The position numbers and the translations under genes are program-made. The notes under the pieces were generated by a model that saw only the letters and a program-made list of their open reading frames with translations, did not search any database and had not been told where the DNA came from. This document shows positions 22,901 to 36,537 of a DNA stretch of 64,000 bases, piece by piece (position 1 is the stretch's first letter; each line of letters begins with the position of its first letter). The stretch is taken from positions 3,650,073 through 3,714,072 of the forward strand of contig CM040429.1 of assembly GCA_022702705.1 (NCBI GenBank), read 5' to 3'. This stretch comes from Papilionanthe hookeriana x Papilionanthe teres (lineage: Eukaryota > Streptophyta > Magnoliopsida > Asparagales > Orchidaceae).

Positions 22901-25900
22901 CGTGTAGGCCTCTATTAGAAGATGTTCTCCCTTTTCGAACAAAAGTCCTTTCCAGGAGTTCTTTTAAGCGTATCTCAAGATTCCGAATACCGCTTCAAAG
23001 TGAGTAGGTCCAGGTGAATGCATGAATTGACTTACAACGCTTACAACAAAAGTTATGTCAGGACGAGTGTGAGCCAAATAGATTAGCTTCCCTACCAATC
23101 TTTGATAGCGTGCTTTGTCCATTATCTCACTAACTGCTGCTGTTTTCTACTTTACATTAGGTTCAATAGGTGTATCCGTCGCTTTCGCAACTCCGTCATC
23201 CCCGTTTCTTCGAGTAGATCAAGTACATACTTGCGTTGATCGACAAAAATTCCCTCCTTGGATCTTGCAAACTCCATTCCGAGGAAATATTTCAGATTTC
23301 CCAAGCCTTTAATATCAAATTTACTTTCAAGTTTCCTCTTCAAGTTGCTAATCTCAAGAGAATCATCCCCTGTCATGATTATGTCATCTACATATACAAT
23401 CACAACGACTACTTTACCTTCGATGGAATGCTTCAAGAAGAGAGTGCGTCGACCGCTTTGAGAGAAACTATGCTTTCGATAACATCACTAAAACGCTCAA
23501 ACCAAGCTTCTGTGAGATCGCTTTAATCCATACGAGATTTCTTTAATTCGCACACTTTCCCTTTTACAAATTTTCCTTCAAATCCGGTGGCAGTGTCCAT
23601 ATATACCTCTTCTTGCAATTCTCCATTTAAAAATGCATTTTTTACATCCAATCGATGAAGTGACCAATCGAAATTAACTGCAAGAGAAAGAAGCATTCTA
23701 ATAGTAGTTAATTTTAGCCACAAGGCAAAAGTCTTTTGTAATCAATACCATGAGTTTGAGTAAATCCTTTTGCTACTAATCTCGCTTTGTATCTTTCCAC
23801 ACTTCCATCGACTTTAAACTTCACGGTGAACACCCATTTCGCACCCCACTGTCTTTTTGTCTTTGGGTAGATCCATGACTACCCATGTGTTATTTCTTTT
23901 AAGAGCATTTATTTCTTCCATCACATACTGCTTCAATTTCTGGCTCACCTAATGCTTCTTGAATGGTTCTTGGAACAAACATATTAGAAATCCTTGGACA
24001 CAAATGCTCTATGATTTTTTGATAATTTTTCATATGACGAGTATTGTGTAATAGTGATGTTTTAGTGCTCGTACGAATTCCTTTTCGAAAGCAATTGTAA
24101 GATCAAGATCAAAATGAGTGGAAGTCAAGGAAGGTTACTCCGAGTTGTAGGCCATTATTCGATGAAGATGATCGACCATCCGTCGAGGGAATAAATGGCA
24201 GTAAGTATCTTTATGAAATTTCTTCCTAAGTATAAACCCGCAACTCATGTTGAGGATTATGATCCTTTCGAAGTACTTCTCCCCCGTTTCGATAAATTTA
24301 TATCCGGCGAAATAGGATTAGTATTGTCGACCCTAGTTTCCATATCGAATTAGTTACGTAAATGGGTGAAGTTTCCCAAAAGTTATTTTCTTCAACTACG
24401 TTCTCCCCCGAAGAAAATTATTTTGAAAGAAGCGTATGGTCCTCGACAAACTCGACATCCATGCTTTCAAAAATCTTTTGTGACGGGATTAAAACATTTG
24501 TACCCACGTTTATTGGAAGCATAACCCATAAAAACACATTTTTCAAACTTTCGGATCCAATTTCGATCGAAACACATTTGGGATATGCACATAACACACA
24601 CATCCAAAAACTTTTAAAGGGAGATCAATTATTATCTTAGATGTAGAAAAATAATTTTTCAATGTTTCGCAAAGCGTGTTTTAAATTTCAAAACTCGAGA
24701 TGACATTCCGTTTATTAGATAACGGGATGTAAGGGAGTGCATTACCCTATGATATTTTGGAACATTCATGAAAACATAAGTGTCCGAAGTAATCTTCAAG
24801 TAAATGCCTATTTTTTCTTTCAAGAATACCATTTTGTTATAGGTATGTCACGACAAGTGTGATTGATGCAGAATACCCTTTTCTAACATAAATGTTTTCA
24901 AATTTTTATTGAAATATTCAGACCCATTATCCGTTCTTAGAACGCCAATTTTGTTCGAAATTGATTTTCAATCATGTGAAAAAATCTTTAAATCGTTGTT
25001 CAACTTCGATTTCTTTTCCAATAAATAAGTTCTCAACACACACGTGTGCGATCATCAATAAACGTTACAAACTATTTTTTCCAGTAAAGTGTGTTAATTT
25101 TAGATGGTCCCCAAACATCACTACTGCAATAAATGAAAAGCGTTTTGAAGTTAAATATGATTTTATTGAAACGAAACACGATGACTTTTAACTAAATTAC
25201 AAGCTTCACACTCGAAGTTTTGAAAAATCAATATTTTGAAATGTTTTAGGAAATAAAGATTTCGAGATATGGAAAGCTAGGATGCCATAATCTTTTACGC
25301 CATAACATAACTCGATCATAATAAGTTAACTCGTACTTCCTAATCCATGAGATCGTTTTATTCTCGGAATCCGCTCCATCATAAGAAGTACAACCCATTT
25401 ATTTCTCTAACAGCTTCCAATCATCTTCCCGAGTTCCGGTCCCGAAAAACACAATCGGAAGGGAAAAAAGAATGGAATAATAAGAATCTTTAGATAATTA
25501 CTAACTGAAAGTAGATTACATGTAGTTTTCGAACATGTAAAGATGCATTTCAAAAAAGTTTTTCCGAAATTTTAATATTTCCTTTTCCCGCAATAGCGAA
25601 AAACTATCATCACCTATTCCGATTTTTCGAAACCGAACATGGATAATATGAATCAAATAATCGAGAGCAGTTATTATATGATCGGAGGCTCCCGAATCAA
25701 TGATCCAAGAAGTGGTGCTTCCTGAACGTATAAAGCCAAAGGATTACTACTCGCTCGTGCTATAGAACCGATAGAAGCATTAGATGATGAGCAAGATTTC
25801 GTCAGCTTTAAGAAGGTGACTTAATCGCTCTTTTACTAAGCTGGAGATGACTCGACCTTCATTCGTTGTAGGTGTGCGTATGTTCACCGCATTTTTTTCC

Positions 25901-28900
25901 CTTACCATCGGGTGGTTTTCCATGCAACTTCCAACATTTTTCACGAGTATGGCGTGGCTTCCCACAAGTAGTCACAGTAGTAGGTTGTTGCTCGTCTTCA
26001 ACACGCCTGGTTGTGAGAAATTTTTCTCGCTTACTCGAGCTTCGAGAATCGCCGTGTCGATCCTTCTACGGACACATTGAGCCGATAGCCTTCTTTTCCC
26101 AACATCACATGTCTCCGACTCTCCTCTCTCCTCACCTCTCGCAAAAACTTCACCAATCGGAGGAAGAGGATTTCTTCCAATTATTCGGCCACGAACCTCG
26201 TCATATTCAACATATGTACCGCAAGAAATTTCAAGATTCGACCAGCATCCACTATCCTCTTGTACTCGATTGCGATCCTCGTTTCGATTTCCACTCACGA
26301 TCATTAAATAAGTCCAGTCCCGCCAAATTCGTTTAAGAGAATTGAAATATTTTGTCACAAAATCCTCACTCGGCAAATTTCCCCGCCGTAGAGGTCGACT
26401 CGTAAACTTGGGATTGATTTCAAGACTGAAGTACATTTCGAAACATCGTCCCATAATTCCTCGGCGTAGAAGAATACGTATAATTCTGCACTTATCTCTT
26501 CGATCATGAAATCGACCAACCAGTGTCATTACTATCGAGTTTTCGTATCCCAAATGACATAAATTTTGTCATTCACGTCAGGCTACATAGTATCACCTGT
26601 GATATAGCCAATCTTTCCTCTTCCTCGGAGATACATGCGAACTGATTGTGACCATCGAATAAAATTATCACCATTGAGTCGGATTGTAGTAATCTGAATC
26701 AGATGATTTTCAGATGTATTTCTCTGAGGTTCGGACCGAGATGGTCGATGAAGCTCGGTTTGTCCTAGACGTGACTTTAGACATTTTTTCTCGGTCAAGT
26801 GTGTTCTATTTGCCCACAAAAAATACGGAAGCAGTGGTGAGAACACTTTAGGACCGAACAATAAGGGTCGAACGACCCAACCGTCCGAGAGGAAGAAGTC
26901 GATCGCAGTAGGCGAGCAGGCCGAACGATACAAGTCGACCGAACGAAGCGGAACGAGCAGCAGGCAGGTGAGCCGACGAGCGAGCAGGCGAGCGATGGAG
27001 GCCGATCGGTCGAAGCCGACCAAACGAAGCTGAACAGGCGAGCAAGGCGAGCAGGGAGCAGGCGAGCGAGTAGCGAGCAGGCGAGGAAGCCGTATACGCC
27101 GTCGAGGAAATTTCCGTCGAATAGGTCGATAATCGATTCCGACCCTTTGAAGACGATAAAGATTCAGACCTCAAATATTCTTTCTGATACCATGTCAAAA
27201 TATTTGATAGTAATGCAGTTGAATTCTTTTCTTATTGATGTACAACTATTTAAAGAGCTTTCTTACGTGACCAAACATGGTAGCTAATCTCCCAATTAAG
27301 GAGAAATATACAATGTAATTAATTACCCAAAAAAAGGAAAAAATAAATAGAGATTCCTAAGAATATTAATATAATTAATAAACTTCTAAATCTAGTGACT
27401 AACAAATATGGTACAGGATTATTTGTGATCTTTCAACAGATAGCTTCTTTGATCCTGCCATGCTAGTATAAGTTGTGTTTATATTTTCATTTTCTTGAAA
27501 ATAAATGAAATCTTGTGGTTGTTGTTTCTCTTCTTTGGGCATTTATGGTTGCAATAGTTCATACTGCTCAAGCATTTCTTCCATCCTATTTTCTGATATT
27601 TTTGGGCATTTCTTCCTTCCTATTCTCTGATCGTTTTGTGTTCTTTGATTGTATGAAGGTTATGTTATTATTTAAGAAGTAGATATTGTATGGCCCATAT
27701 CAGCCTAACCCAAGCTAATTAATTCAATCTAATGAGATTAACCAAGCTGTTACTGAATTGGTCCTGGTTGCTTAGCTATGTTGGCCATTCTTTTTTTAGA
27801 AATAATATGAAAATTTTTAATTTAAATTTAATGTATAATATAATTTTGATTTTGAAAATGATGATATATTTTTTTTATTTTGAAAATAACGAGCATTTAG
27901 ATAGCATCTTATATATCTAATAGTTTAAATAGTTGAACGACGATACACAAGTGATACATCATCCCGAAAGATGAGTATACCACTTGTTAGAGAGCTTAAC
28001 TATCTAAACTTAAAAGCTTATGACTCTATTTTTGGCTCGCGTATTTTATAACTGACAATTCCCCGTCTAATACGCAGATTAGACAGGTTTAGATAATTTG
28101 GTTCTAATTCCTATAAGTGCAAACCCCTATAGTTAATTACATCTTAAGCAACCGAAGTCACTCCAAGAAAACTCTCGATAAAGATCATGAGTTTCGTCTT
28201 CGAGAATATCAACGTTTAGTGCTTCAATGATTCGTCGTAGAAAAATCAAATGGGAAAAGCTTCAATATGGAACAATTATTTTCATAATCCAACTGAATGA
28301 AGAGTAGGAGATGTCAAAGATATCGAACGAACTTCGACGACATCTTAAACTATCCTATAGCTGGGCTTTATATCTTTGAAAGGAAATTTTGTTTATATTT
28401 CAATCTCGCAAATTATTTAGACATTCGAGACTCATGTCCGCATATCATATGCAAATAACTCAAGAATAGGAGGATTTATGTCGTATCAAACGACCACCTC
28501 TGAATCACTAAACGATTTAGAACATATATCGTACGATATAAAATCGTACTAAGTCCTAAAAGATAGTGTGAGGATTTATGTCGTATCAAACGATGATCTC
28601 AGCGACCTATGGGTGTTATTTAAACCTACGAAAGTCAGATTGAAGATCTTTCATTCGTCCTCTGTCGTCTCGTCTCGAGAAAAGGAAGAAAGAGAAAAGA
28701 GAAAAGAGAAGACTATGCCTCGAACGGCCTATCCTAAGGGTATATATAAATATGCAAGAGAAGAAGTGACTAAAGTAGACATGTGTAATATAGGAAAAAC
28801 CATGCCCTAAATGGCCTATCCTAGGGTCATATAAAAAAAACATAAGTACAGGTAAGTATGTAAAATAATGAAAAGTAAAGGACTGCACAACAATATATAG

Positions 28901-31900
28901 TAAAGAAAGTAAATGAGCTGTGCAGTAAAAATAAATGTATACCTGACCAACTCTGTTGATGCCTCGAAAGCAAACTAATAACTACAAGTATCTGTATAAT
29001 TAAGTTTAGTTATAAACATATGAAAAATCAAAGTGGAGAAATAAGAATTTTATTTGAGGATAGACTCAGTCTATAGACTTCTTTTATATCACGATCTCAC
29101 AGGCAACCCGAAGTATTGAAGTCTCTGTATCAATCTCAAATAAAGTCACCAGCAAATCACCTTAAAGTAGGCAGTCCTAATCCCTACTATTTAATCGACG
29201 AGTGAACCAATGTGTAGTATCTGAACTTTGAAAGTGTAGCATATGTGATTGTAGTATCTGAAGTCTTATGAGTGTAATATCTGATATGTAGTATCTGGAT
29301 TCTTATGAGTGTAATATCTGATGTGTAGTATCTGGTGTGTGATGTGTGATGTGTAACGTGTAGTAGAATAAGTGCATAGTGTGTAGTGTATGGTGTTTGA
29401 TATATAATGTATGTTGTGTACTATTCGATATATGGTGTATGTGTTGTGTAATATTTGATATATGATGCTTATATGTTATATTTAATGTGATGTATTTGGT
29501 ATGATGAGTTTGATGAATTATATGTGTTGTGTTTGATGTGTTATGTGTGTGTGGTATTTAATTTGATGTGTTTGATGTGTTGTATGTGTTGAATTTGATT
29601 TGATGTGCTTGTATAGTATCAGATGTCTTGCAAGTGTAGTGTTTGTTATCGTGCAAGTGCAGTGTATGTTATTGTAGTATTCGTTATCGTACGGCGTAAT
29701 ATCCTGCGTCGTAATATCTGTTATTGGTTCACAAATTTCTTAAAGGTAGGAATTAGAACTACACAACTCATAAGATAAAATGAGCATCTATAATTGAGTA
29801 TTGATTTTATTTTGTTTCAGCTATAAAAGCATGATTATTAAAGTTTGTGCATCATTGCCTTTACCTCGCATGTCCAACTTATCAACCCACTTTGATATTC
29901 CATATGTTTTTCAATAGTCGTAGATGTTTCATTTCACAAGACCAAAAGAAACAATTATTTCAATGTTTTTTTTTCACAATATAGATATATATAAAGAGGA
30001 TGAATAGCATACCTGTTCATGTATATAAAAATTCAAAATCTGTAACTTAAGGTAATCCAAATCATGAATTATTAAAATTTAAATAAACCATTTCAACCAT
30101 TTCAAAATCTGTAATATAAATGAGGGTTTCCACCAATCTTTTTTAAAATCTTTGCACCTCTCCGCAAGCTTCCTCAATAATAAATGAGAGAATCATAGGA
30201 GCAAAACATCTTGAAGAAATATCAATTTTCATACTATCATATGTACCATACTATCACTCAAACAGATAATGGCTCTCAAACATAAAAAAAAATTATTGTA
30301 CAAGTAAACAGCAATATAACCCATCAACATATTGATATTTGATATCCAAATAAAAAAAAAAACTTACTCATTATTTTTAATTTGAATTATAAGGCAGCTA
30401 ACAATCTAATCGTAATCCCAATGTTTTGAACAATGAATAAATATATAAATATCTTACATGTGGATGTACAACAAGTGTAAAGCTATTTCAATACTTCTTA
30501 GTAAAAAAAAAACACCTCATAGTTTGGTTTAAAACACAAACTTTAAATATTAAATGTGCGCCCATTTAGCAATTAGAATTCGCAACTCCCAGCCTAAATA
30601 ATACATAAATAGATATACAAGAATCAGAGATAACCAACCCTTCTTCGTCCTCTATTGCATATATATAAATGCTTGAAGACCCCAAAGATTCTCATTCATA
30701 TAATCAAAATCAAATATTATACCTTATTCGATTATTATATAATTTTGCATCAAACATCCAAAGTTTACCTTGTATATATACATATCACTTTGCCAATATA
30801 TAAGAGGAGCTGTATAAAAGATTAAATAAAGTAATGATACATGTGTATATGTAAAAGACTCAATATATTAAACTGCAGCATGCAGAATTTTCATATAATT
30901 CTGGATAAACATATGAGTATCAAGTATAAAAGCCTCCACACTGATATGAAGTTAAGGGAAAGCAGGCCTTATTTTTTTACAAAACATACTTGGGATGGTG
31001 ACTGTTATTTGTATAGCTCTATTATAATTTCAACTTCAACAGCAAGAAAACAAGTGAACAAAATGATATTATGTACATATGTGTAAATAGGCGTAGAAAT
31101 ATGACTTCATTAAGGTGATGAGACAAATAAAGGTAAAGAAAATGAAAATTAAATATTTGATAGGTGAATACATAAAAATTAATATAATATATAGGAAATT
31201 TTCCTTGATTAATGCCATTGGCAGTTCATCGGAATTAATACCGCAGAGCTTACCACCCCAACCAAATGTAAGGAGATATATTTATAAGAAAAGAAATTCA
31301 ATCCTTGGACATATAAATTAAGTGATATAAATATTATGAATCTTACAAATGTAAAATATAAAGAAATGAAATTCAGGTGCTGGATTTGTAAGTACAAAAA
31401 TAATTGTAAGATATGCATGTAAATATTCTCAACGTTTGAGATATATGAGACTAAAATTCATTTCTTAATTTATTTCATTAACAAAAATAGATTCCATAGC
31501 TAACTCTAGGTTGTAACTCATGAATGCTTTCTCAAGATGCAGATAGCAATTCAATTATGTAGAGAAATAAGGAAAGCAATAATCAGATGTTCATTAAATC
31601 TAGTCCAATCTCATTTCATTAAAACCTTCTATATGAGAGGGTGAAGAAAATTTCGAGGACAAGGATCACCCACAGTAATTATGTATAACATATCGCTTAG
31701 GTCCCGTGCACAGTCATAAAAAAAACAGTGGCAGATTTACATGCATACCACTCAATTCTTATGTATTTTCTTTCCTCAATATATGATCCCTCTTTTGTAA
31801 ATATGAAATAATTTCAAATCAAGGACATGTAATTTGAATATCAAGAACCTTCTAATTTCCTCATGCCCGAGCAAAGATTTAACAAGATAATTAAATTAAT

Positions 31901-34900
31901 CTCTATCGCAATGTACATTTTAATTCAAAAACTTCTTTCATTTAGGCCAAGATATCAATCCCTGATGATTTGAAATGGTAGTTAAATTTTCATATAATCG
32001 TGCAACATATTTCGGTAAAAAAAATAACAAGAAAGAAGATGAGGATTAAGCAAAGAAGATATCAATCATGCGATCTTTTCATACAACAATTTGAATCTCA
32101 TGCAACTGTCCAGAATGTAAACAATTAATGGTCATCCTGTAATATCACTTCCAAATTCATGATAAATCAAAGTATATTTCACTTATTTGGTAATAAACAT
32201 GAAAATCCCTTTTGTAAGTCATGAGAAATTAGGCAAATGTCCATGAGAGAAAGTTCTGTAAGTAGATTAATAACAATAAAGAAAATCATGTTGAAGCCAA
32301 ATATTTCATCCGACAGTCAAGAAGAAACAAGGAGAAAGGAGAGTTCTTACTTCCAGAAGCTATAGTAGCAAAATTTCTCAGATCGTAAGAAAGAAGCACA
32401 AGCCCCAAATTCTTCTTCCAAGAAGTGTAAGAAAATAAAGAGCAACTACGAAAATCCCCAAGTCGCACGAATAAAAACCAGCCGCCGAAACAATTCCCCG
32501 AAGGGGGTATTTATAGCCGAACGAAGGGGAAAGGCTTACCGGCGGTGAGAGACAAAACGGTGAGGAGAACACCACGATAAGCAAGAAAACCGGCCAAGAT
32601 CAGCAAGAAGGAAGGTTACTTGACTCATTTGGGCGGGAAAATCAGTTACAAACGGGTTACCGGCGACAATCGGTGGCGAGGCTCGATTAGGGCACAAGAA
32701 TGAAGAAAGAAACCGGGTAAGCCGGTCGAGAGAGGAGAAAGAGAAGGAAGCTTCGAGAACTCCGTCCGTGAGGAAGAAGAGAGGCACAAGCTTCGGCTAG
32801 GGTTCGGTTCTCCCATGAAGGAAGAAGGCGTGTGTGAGTTTTTTTAATTAAAGAATTGCCTTTTTTATTTTAATATTATTATTTTACTTAAATTCGTGAC
32901 TTTACGCATAATTCGATCCAATTCAGAACCCTATCAAATTATATGTCCTTCCCGACTAAAATCGACGTTCCTGACGCATCGGCGCAGTCCGTTTTGTCAT
33001 CCGGGGTCGTTCGGACAAGTTCGCCGACGATCGAGTCAATTTAAATTCAAATTCGTGCCGCGTGGCAAAAATGAATTTATTTTGACCCGACCGGAGCCAT
33101 CTATCGAGCAAATTAATGATCGGTCTTCACCTAAACGAGAACCATAGTCAAACATATTGCTCATGACAAAAAGTCAAACGTCGCGCGCAGTGGGGTCCGC
33201 CTATGGCTCTCAAATCTCTATAGGAACTCAACAGGAGTTTCAATACGTCGGCTTTTAATCGATTCAACTGGATGTCGAAGATTTGAAACCGTCCATATGA
33301 AACTTCAAGGAGCGAGGAGATGGCTCAATTCTAAATATGGTGGGTCCCAGTCTAGTCCTCTAAGAGAATCCAAAATAGGAAAATTCTAAGGCTATATCCT
33401 AGGCTATAAGGAGAAGGGAAAGAAAGACCTAAAAAATGAGGTCAACAAGCGAAGACAAATAGTTCATTGTATTAAGTCCTTTGTAAGGATTCGTTTTTGT
33501 GGAGCACTCAACTACAACTTAAGATGTTGCTAAATGCTTGATGAGAGAGCCATTTAAGACAAATTGCACTCCAGAAGTTGAATGCCAATACCTGTTCATT
33601 AGTATTCAATTTTAAATAAGTGGTTTCATCACTTGATAGATGTGCCTAGTCCAGCAGTCCGCCCTTCTCGAGGGCATGATGTAAGAGGCTAGACTATACA
33701 TCCAAATACAAAGATGCTCTACTACTTGAGCAATAATAGTTTTTTTTAATAACCTAACCTTATTGTTAACATTTAGTCGAGTTTGAGAATGTTGGTTCAA
33801 CTCGAACTTAAAATTTTTTTATTCTTGCTCAACTACAACTCTACTCAAAACTGAAATAATTTTGATCAAGTTTATGTATACTCAAAACTATTTGATTTTG
33901 AATTGGATAGAACATTTTTTGAGCCAACTCAAAATCATTTCAAAATTGTTCACACGTGTCTAATTAAATTAAAATTTACATAATGCTTAAAATAGTATGG
34001 GTGCAAGAATTAGATAATACAACTTTTTGACCTAAGTTTTACAATTCTTTGTTGTTTATTTATCTCAACTAAAATAAGAAAGGTTGATTGACTTTATTCT
34101 TTTTGGGACAAGAATTTGCTGTTTTTCGTGCTAAGTTTGTTGATTAAAGCAACCTGTAGTGTGCTGTAGCAACAAAAAACAACAGAGAAGTAATTAGCAG
34201 CAAGGCCAACAGATTAAGGACAAAAGCAACCAAGGCAAAACAAGTGGAAAAAGGGAAGCTTTTCAATGGTTTTAAGATAACAACGATGATTCAAACGGAA
34301 TACAATAATAAATTGCAGAGGAGATGGGCGTTGTTTCAGTTATGATACAATAATCCGTGTGGAGCTTTTGCGGCTTTGAGCTACAGAAGCAGTAACCGAG
34401 TATTAGAGAGCAGGCTAAAGGAGAAGGGAAAGATTTTTAGGAGATTTTCTGATTCCTTTTTCCCTACACAAAGTTAATATTAATTGTAGATGGGGATAAG
34501 CTTGTTTTCTTTTCTTAAAAAAACTCGAAAAAAAGGGGGCAAACTTTATCTATCAGAACGAATTGGGTAAATTAAAATAGAAATTATTCTAATATTTCCT
34601 TAGATTTAAGTACAACTTATTGAAACAAATAAAAATAAACAAATTTTCTTTATTCTCTCACAGTCCAATATTAAATTCAATGTTCTAGCTCATGAACCTT
34701 TAGTTTTCATATTTATTTGTCTAATGAACTATTTGATCATCTAGAATCCTCACTATCTTCAGTGAGAATTTGATAAGAATGAAAAATATGGGTTGGGGTT
34801 TTATAATGAATTTGATATTTGAGTGAGAATTTGCAAAATGGATGAAAGAGGGTGCTAGATTTGTAAATAGCAATGTTTTGTGTGCTATATGTAATTTCTC

Positions 34901-36495
34901 CTAAAATTATAAGTTTGGTTGGGAGAATACTGACTTTTCAGCCATGCAATTATATCACATTCTTGTATTTTCCAAATATCTTAGAAAATTTTTAGGTAAT
35001 TTTTGAAGCTTTCATGTTCTTGAATTTTGTTAGCTTTCTTGTTTATTTAGCTTGAGTAATAACATTTTATCTTTAATAACCTTTTGGAAATGCCTAAAGT
35101 CATATTTTGGGTGGTTATTTAGGATGCGTTTGGGGCAGCTTATTCATTGTGTTTGCATTTTGAAAACACATCTCAGATGTTTGTTTATAGCGTTTTACCT
35201 GCACATTCTAAAACATCGGATGGGTTTCTTTAATTAACACGTCTGCGGGATCGACCCTGTTGCTCGCGTCTTAATACTGCGTCCGAATTTGTTTCCTCCT
35301 GTGCCCTTCAATTTGTCTCCTCCCTCGCTGGATCGCTTTTGCCCTAAGTCACTTCTTGCTCGAATTTATTCCTCTCTCGCTCGACCACCTCCGTCTTTAC
35401 CCGCTCCTTGACTGCTCTCACTCCCAATTGTGACCACCTCTGCTTCTTCGTTCCTTGTCGATGCCGTCTTCTTTGGCGGTTTCACTTTCCCTCTACTAAG
35501 GCTCTCTCTGCTACCAGTGGCTTCTTCGATCACGTTGAAGTCTGCGTCAATTAATCGATTACCATTCCTGAAAAGCTCGGTGACTGCGAGTTATGCCTTC
35601 TTTATGTTTCTCTCACTATTTTGTGATAAATATGCTAATGAAATCTCTGGTATTGAAGAATATAAGAATGCTAATGACTACATTTGGTTTTTTTGATATG
35701 GTTTTTGTTGATTGATTTGAAGTGAATACAATATGAAAATTACTTTTTTTTTATGATGAATGAGTTTTGGGCTGAGCAGATCGATTTCATTACTTAATGA
35801 TCTTTCCTCAACTAAGGCGTGCATGGGGTGCCTGAGAAAGTTTTAGGGGCTGTTAATATGCAAGCAATATTTAGTAAATTCTAAAAAAGTTCAATACTAG
35901 AACTGTTTGATAGGACGATAAATCTGTTTAAATCTTGATATATTATTTGAACAATTCTTTTAGGATTTAAATCTATTAGCTCGTATAAGATTTTTAATAA
36001 TAGTTATTGCTGTTGAAATTATAATATGCCATACACTTATAATAATGAAAATTCATGAAAAAGCAGCTTAATAGCTAAAGCTCCTTAACATCTAAGAAAG
36101 AAATTAGTTAGACACCACTATTGTTCCATTCACTCAAAAGTATGAAGTAATTGATCAAGTTGAGCGGCACATTTCAGTCATTATTGCAATCATATTTAGC
36201 TTAAATAAAATTCCAATTAACTGTGATTTAGTGAATTATTAAGATAATTTAATGCAATAACTTATGTGGTCATTAAAACACAAGTAATGTCTTTTTTAAG
36301 TTACTGTTTTCGACTAAATATTATTAATTATTATGGCCAATTTATATTTTAATTAACATATTTGTATCCAATTTATTTGATTGATTATTATAATATTAAT
36401 TAATAAATTCTTAGAAACTTGATTAAAATATTGTTAATTTAAGAGAATATTCTAATTAATTATTATTAATAGTTTATTAAAGTGATTACATGTAA

Positions 36496-36537
<42 letters not shown>

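Larger units (their letters stand above)
22181..27438 (-). mobile_element. Ty1/copia element, copy B (old, broken), in intron 2
   Basis: 5258 bp, antisense to the ALKBH10-like gene and only 58 bp past the exon 2 donor. Minus-strand order: 5' LTR (27438-27193), TGGTATCAGA-type primer site, gag (about 27020-25900), protease/integrase remnants (25800-24200), reverse transcriptase and RNase H remnants (24000-22440), a short purine tract, 3' LTR (22423-22181). It parallels copy A (39828-45283) along its length but has many stops, frameshifts and small indels. The 5 bp outside the two LTRs differ (tgcgg / gatag), so there is no target duplication; the ends may have been exchanged by recombination. 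Confidence 0.88.

Noticed and set aside
33612..33800. Possible tRNA or SINE (A-box-like tgctcaagtagtagagc on the minus strand)
   Set aside because: No matching B box, no cloverleaf arms and no poly(A)/poly(T) end at a suitable distance.
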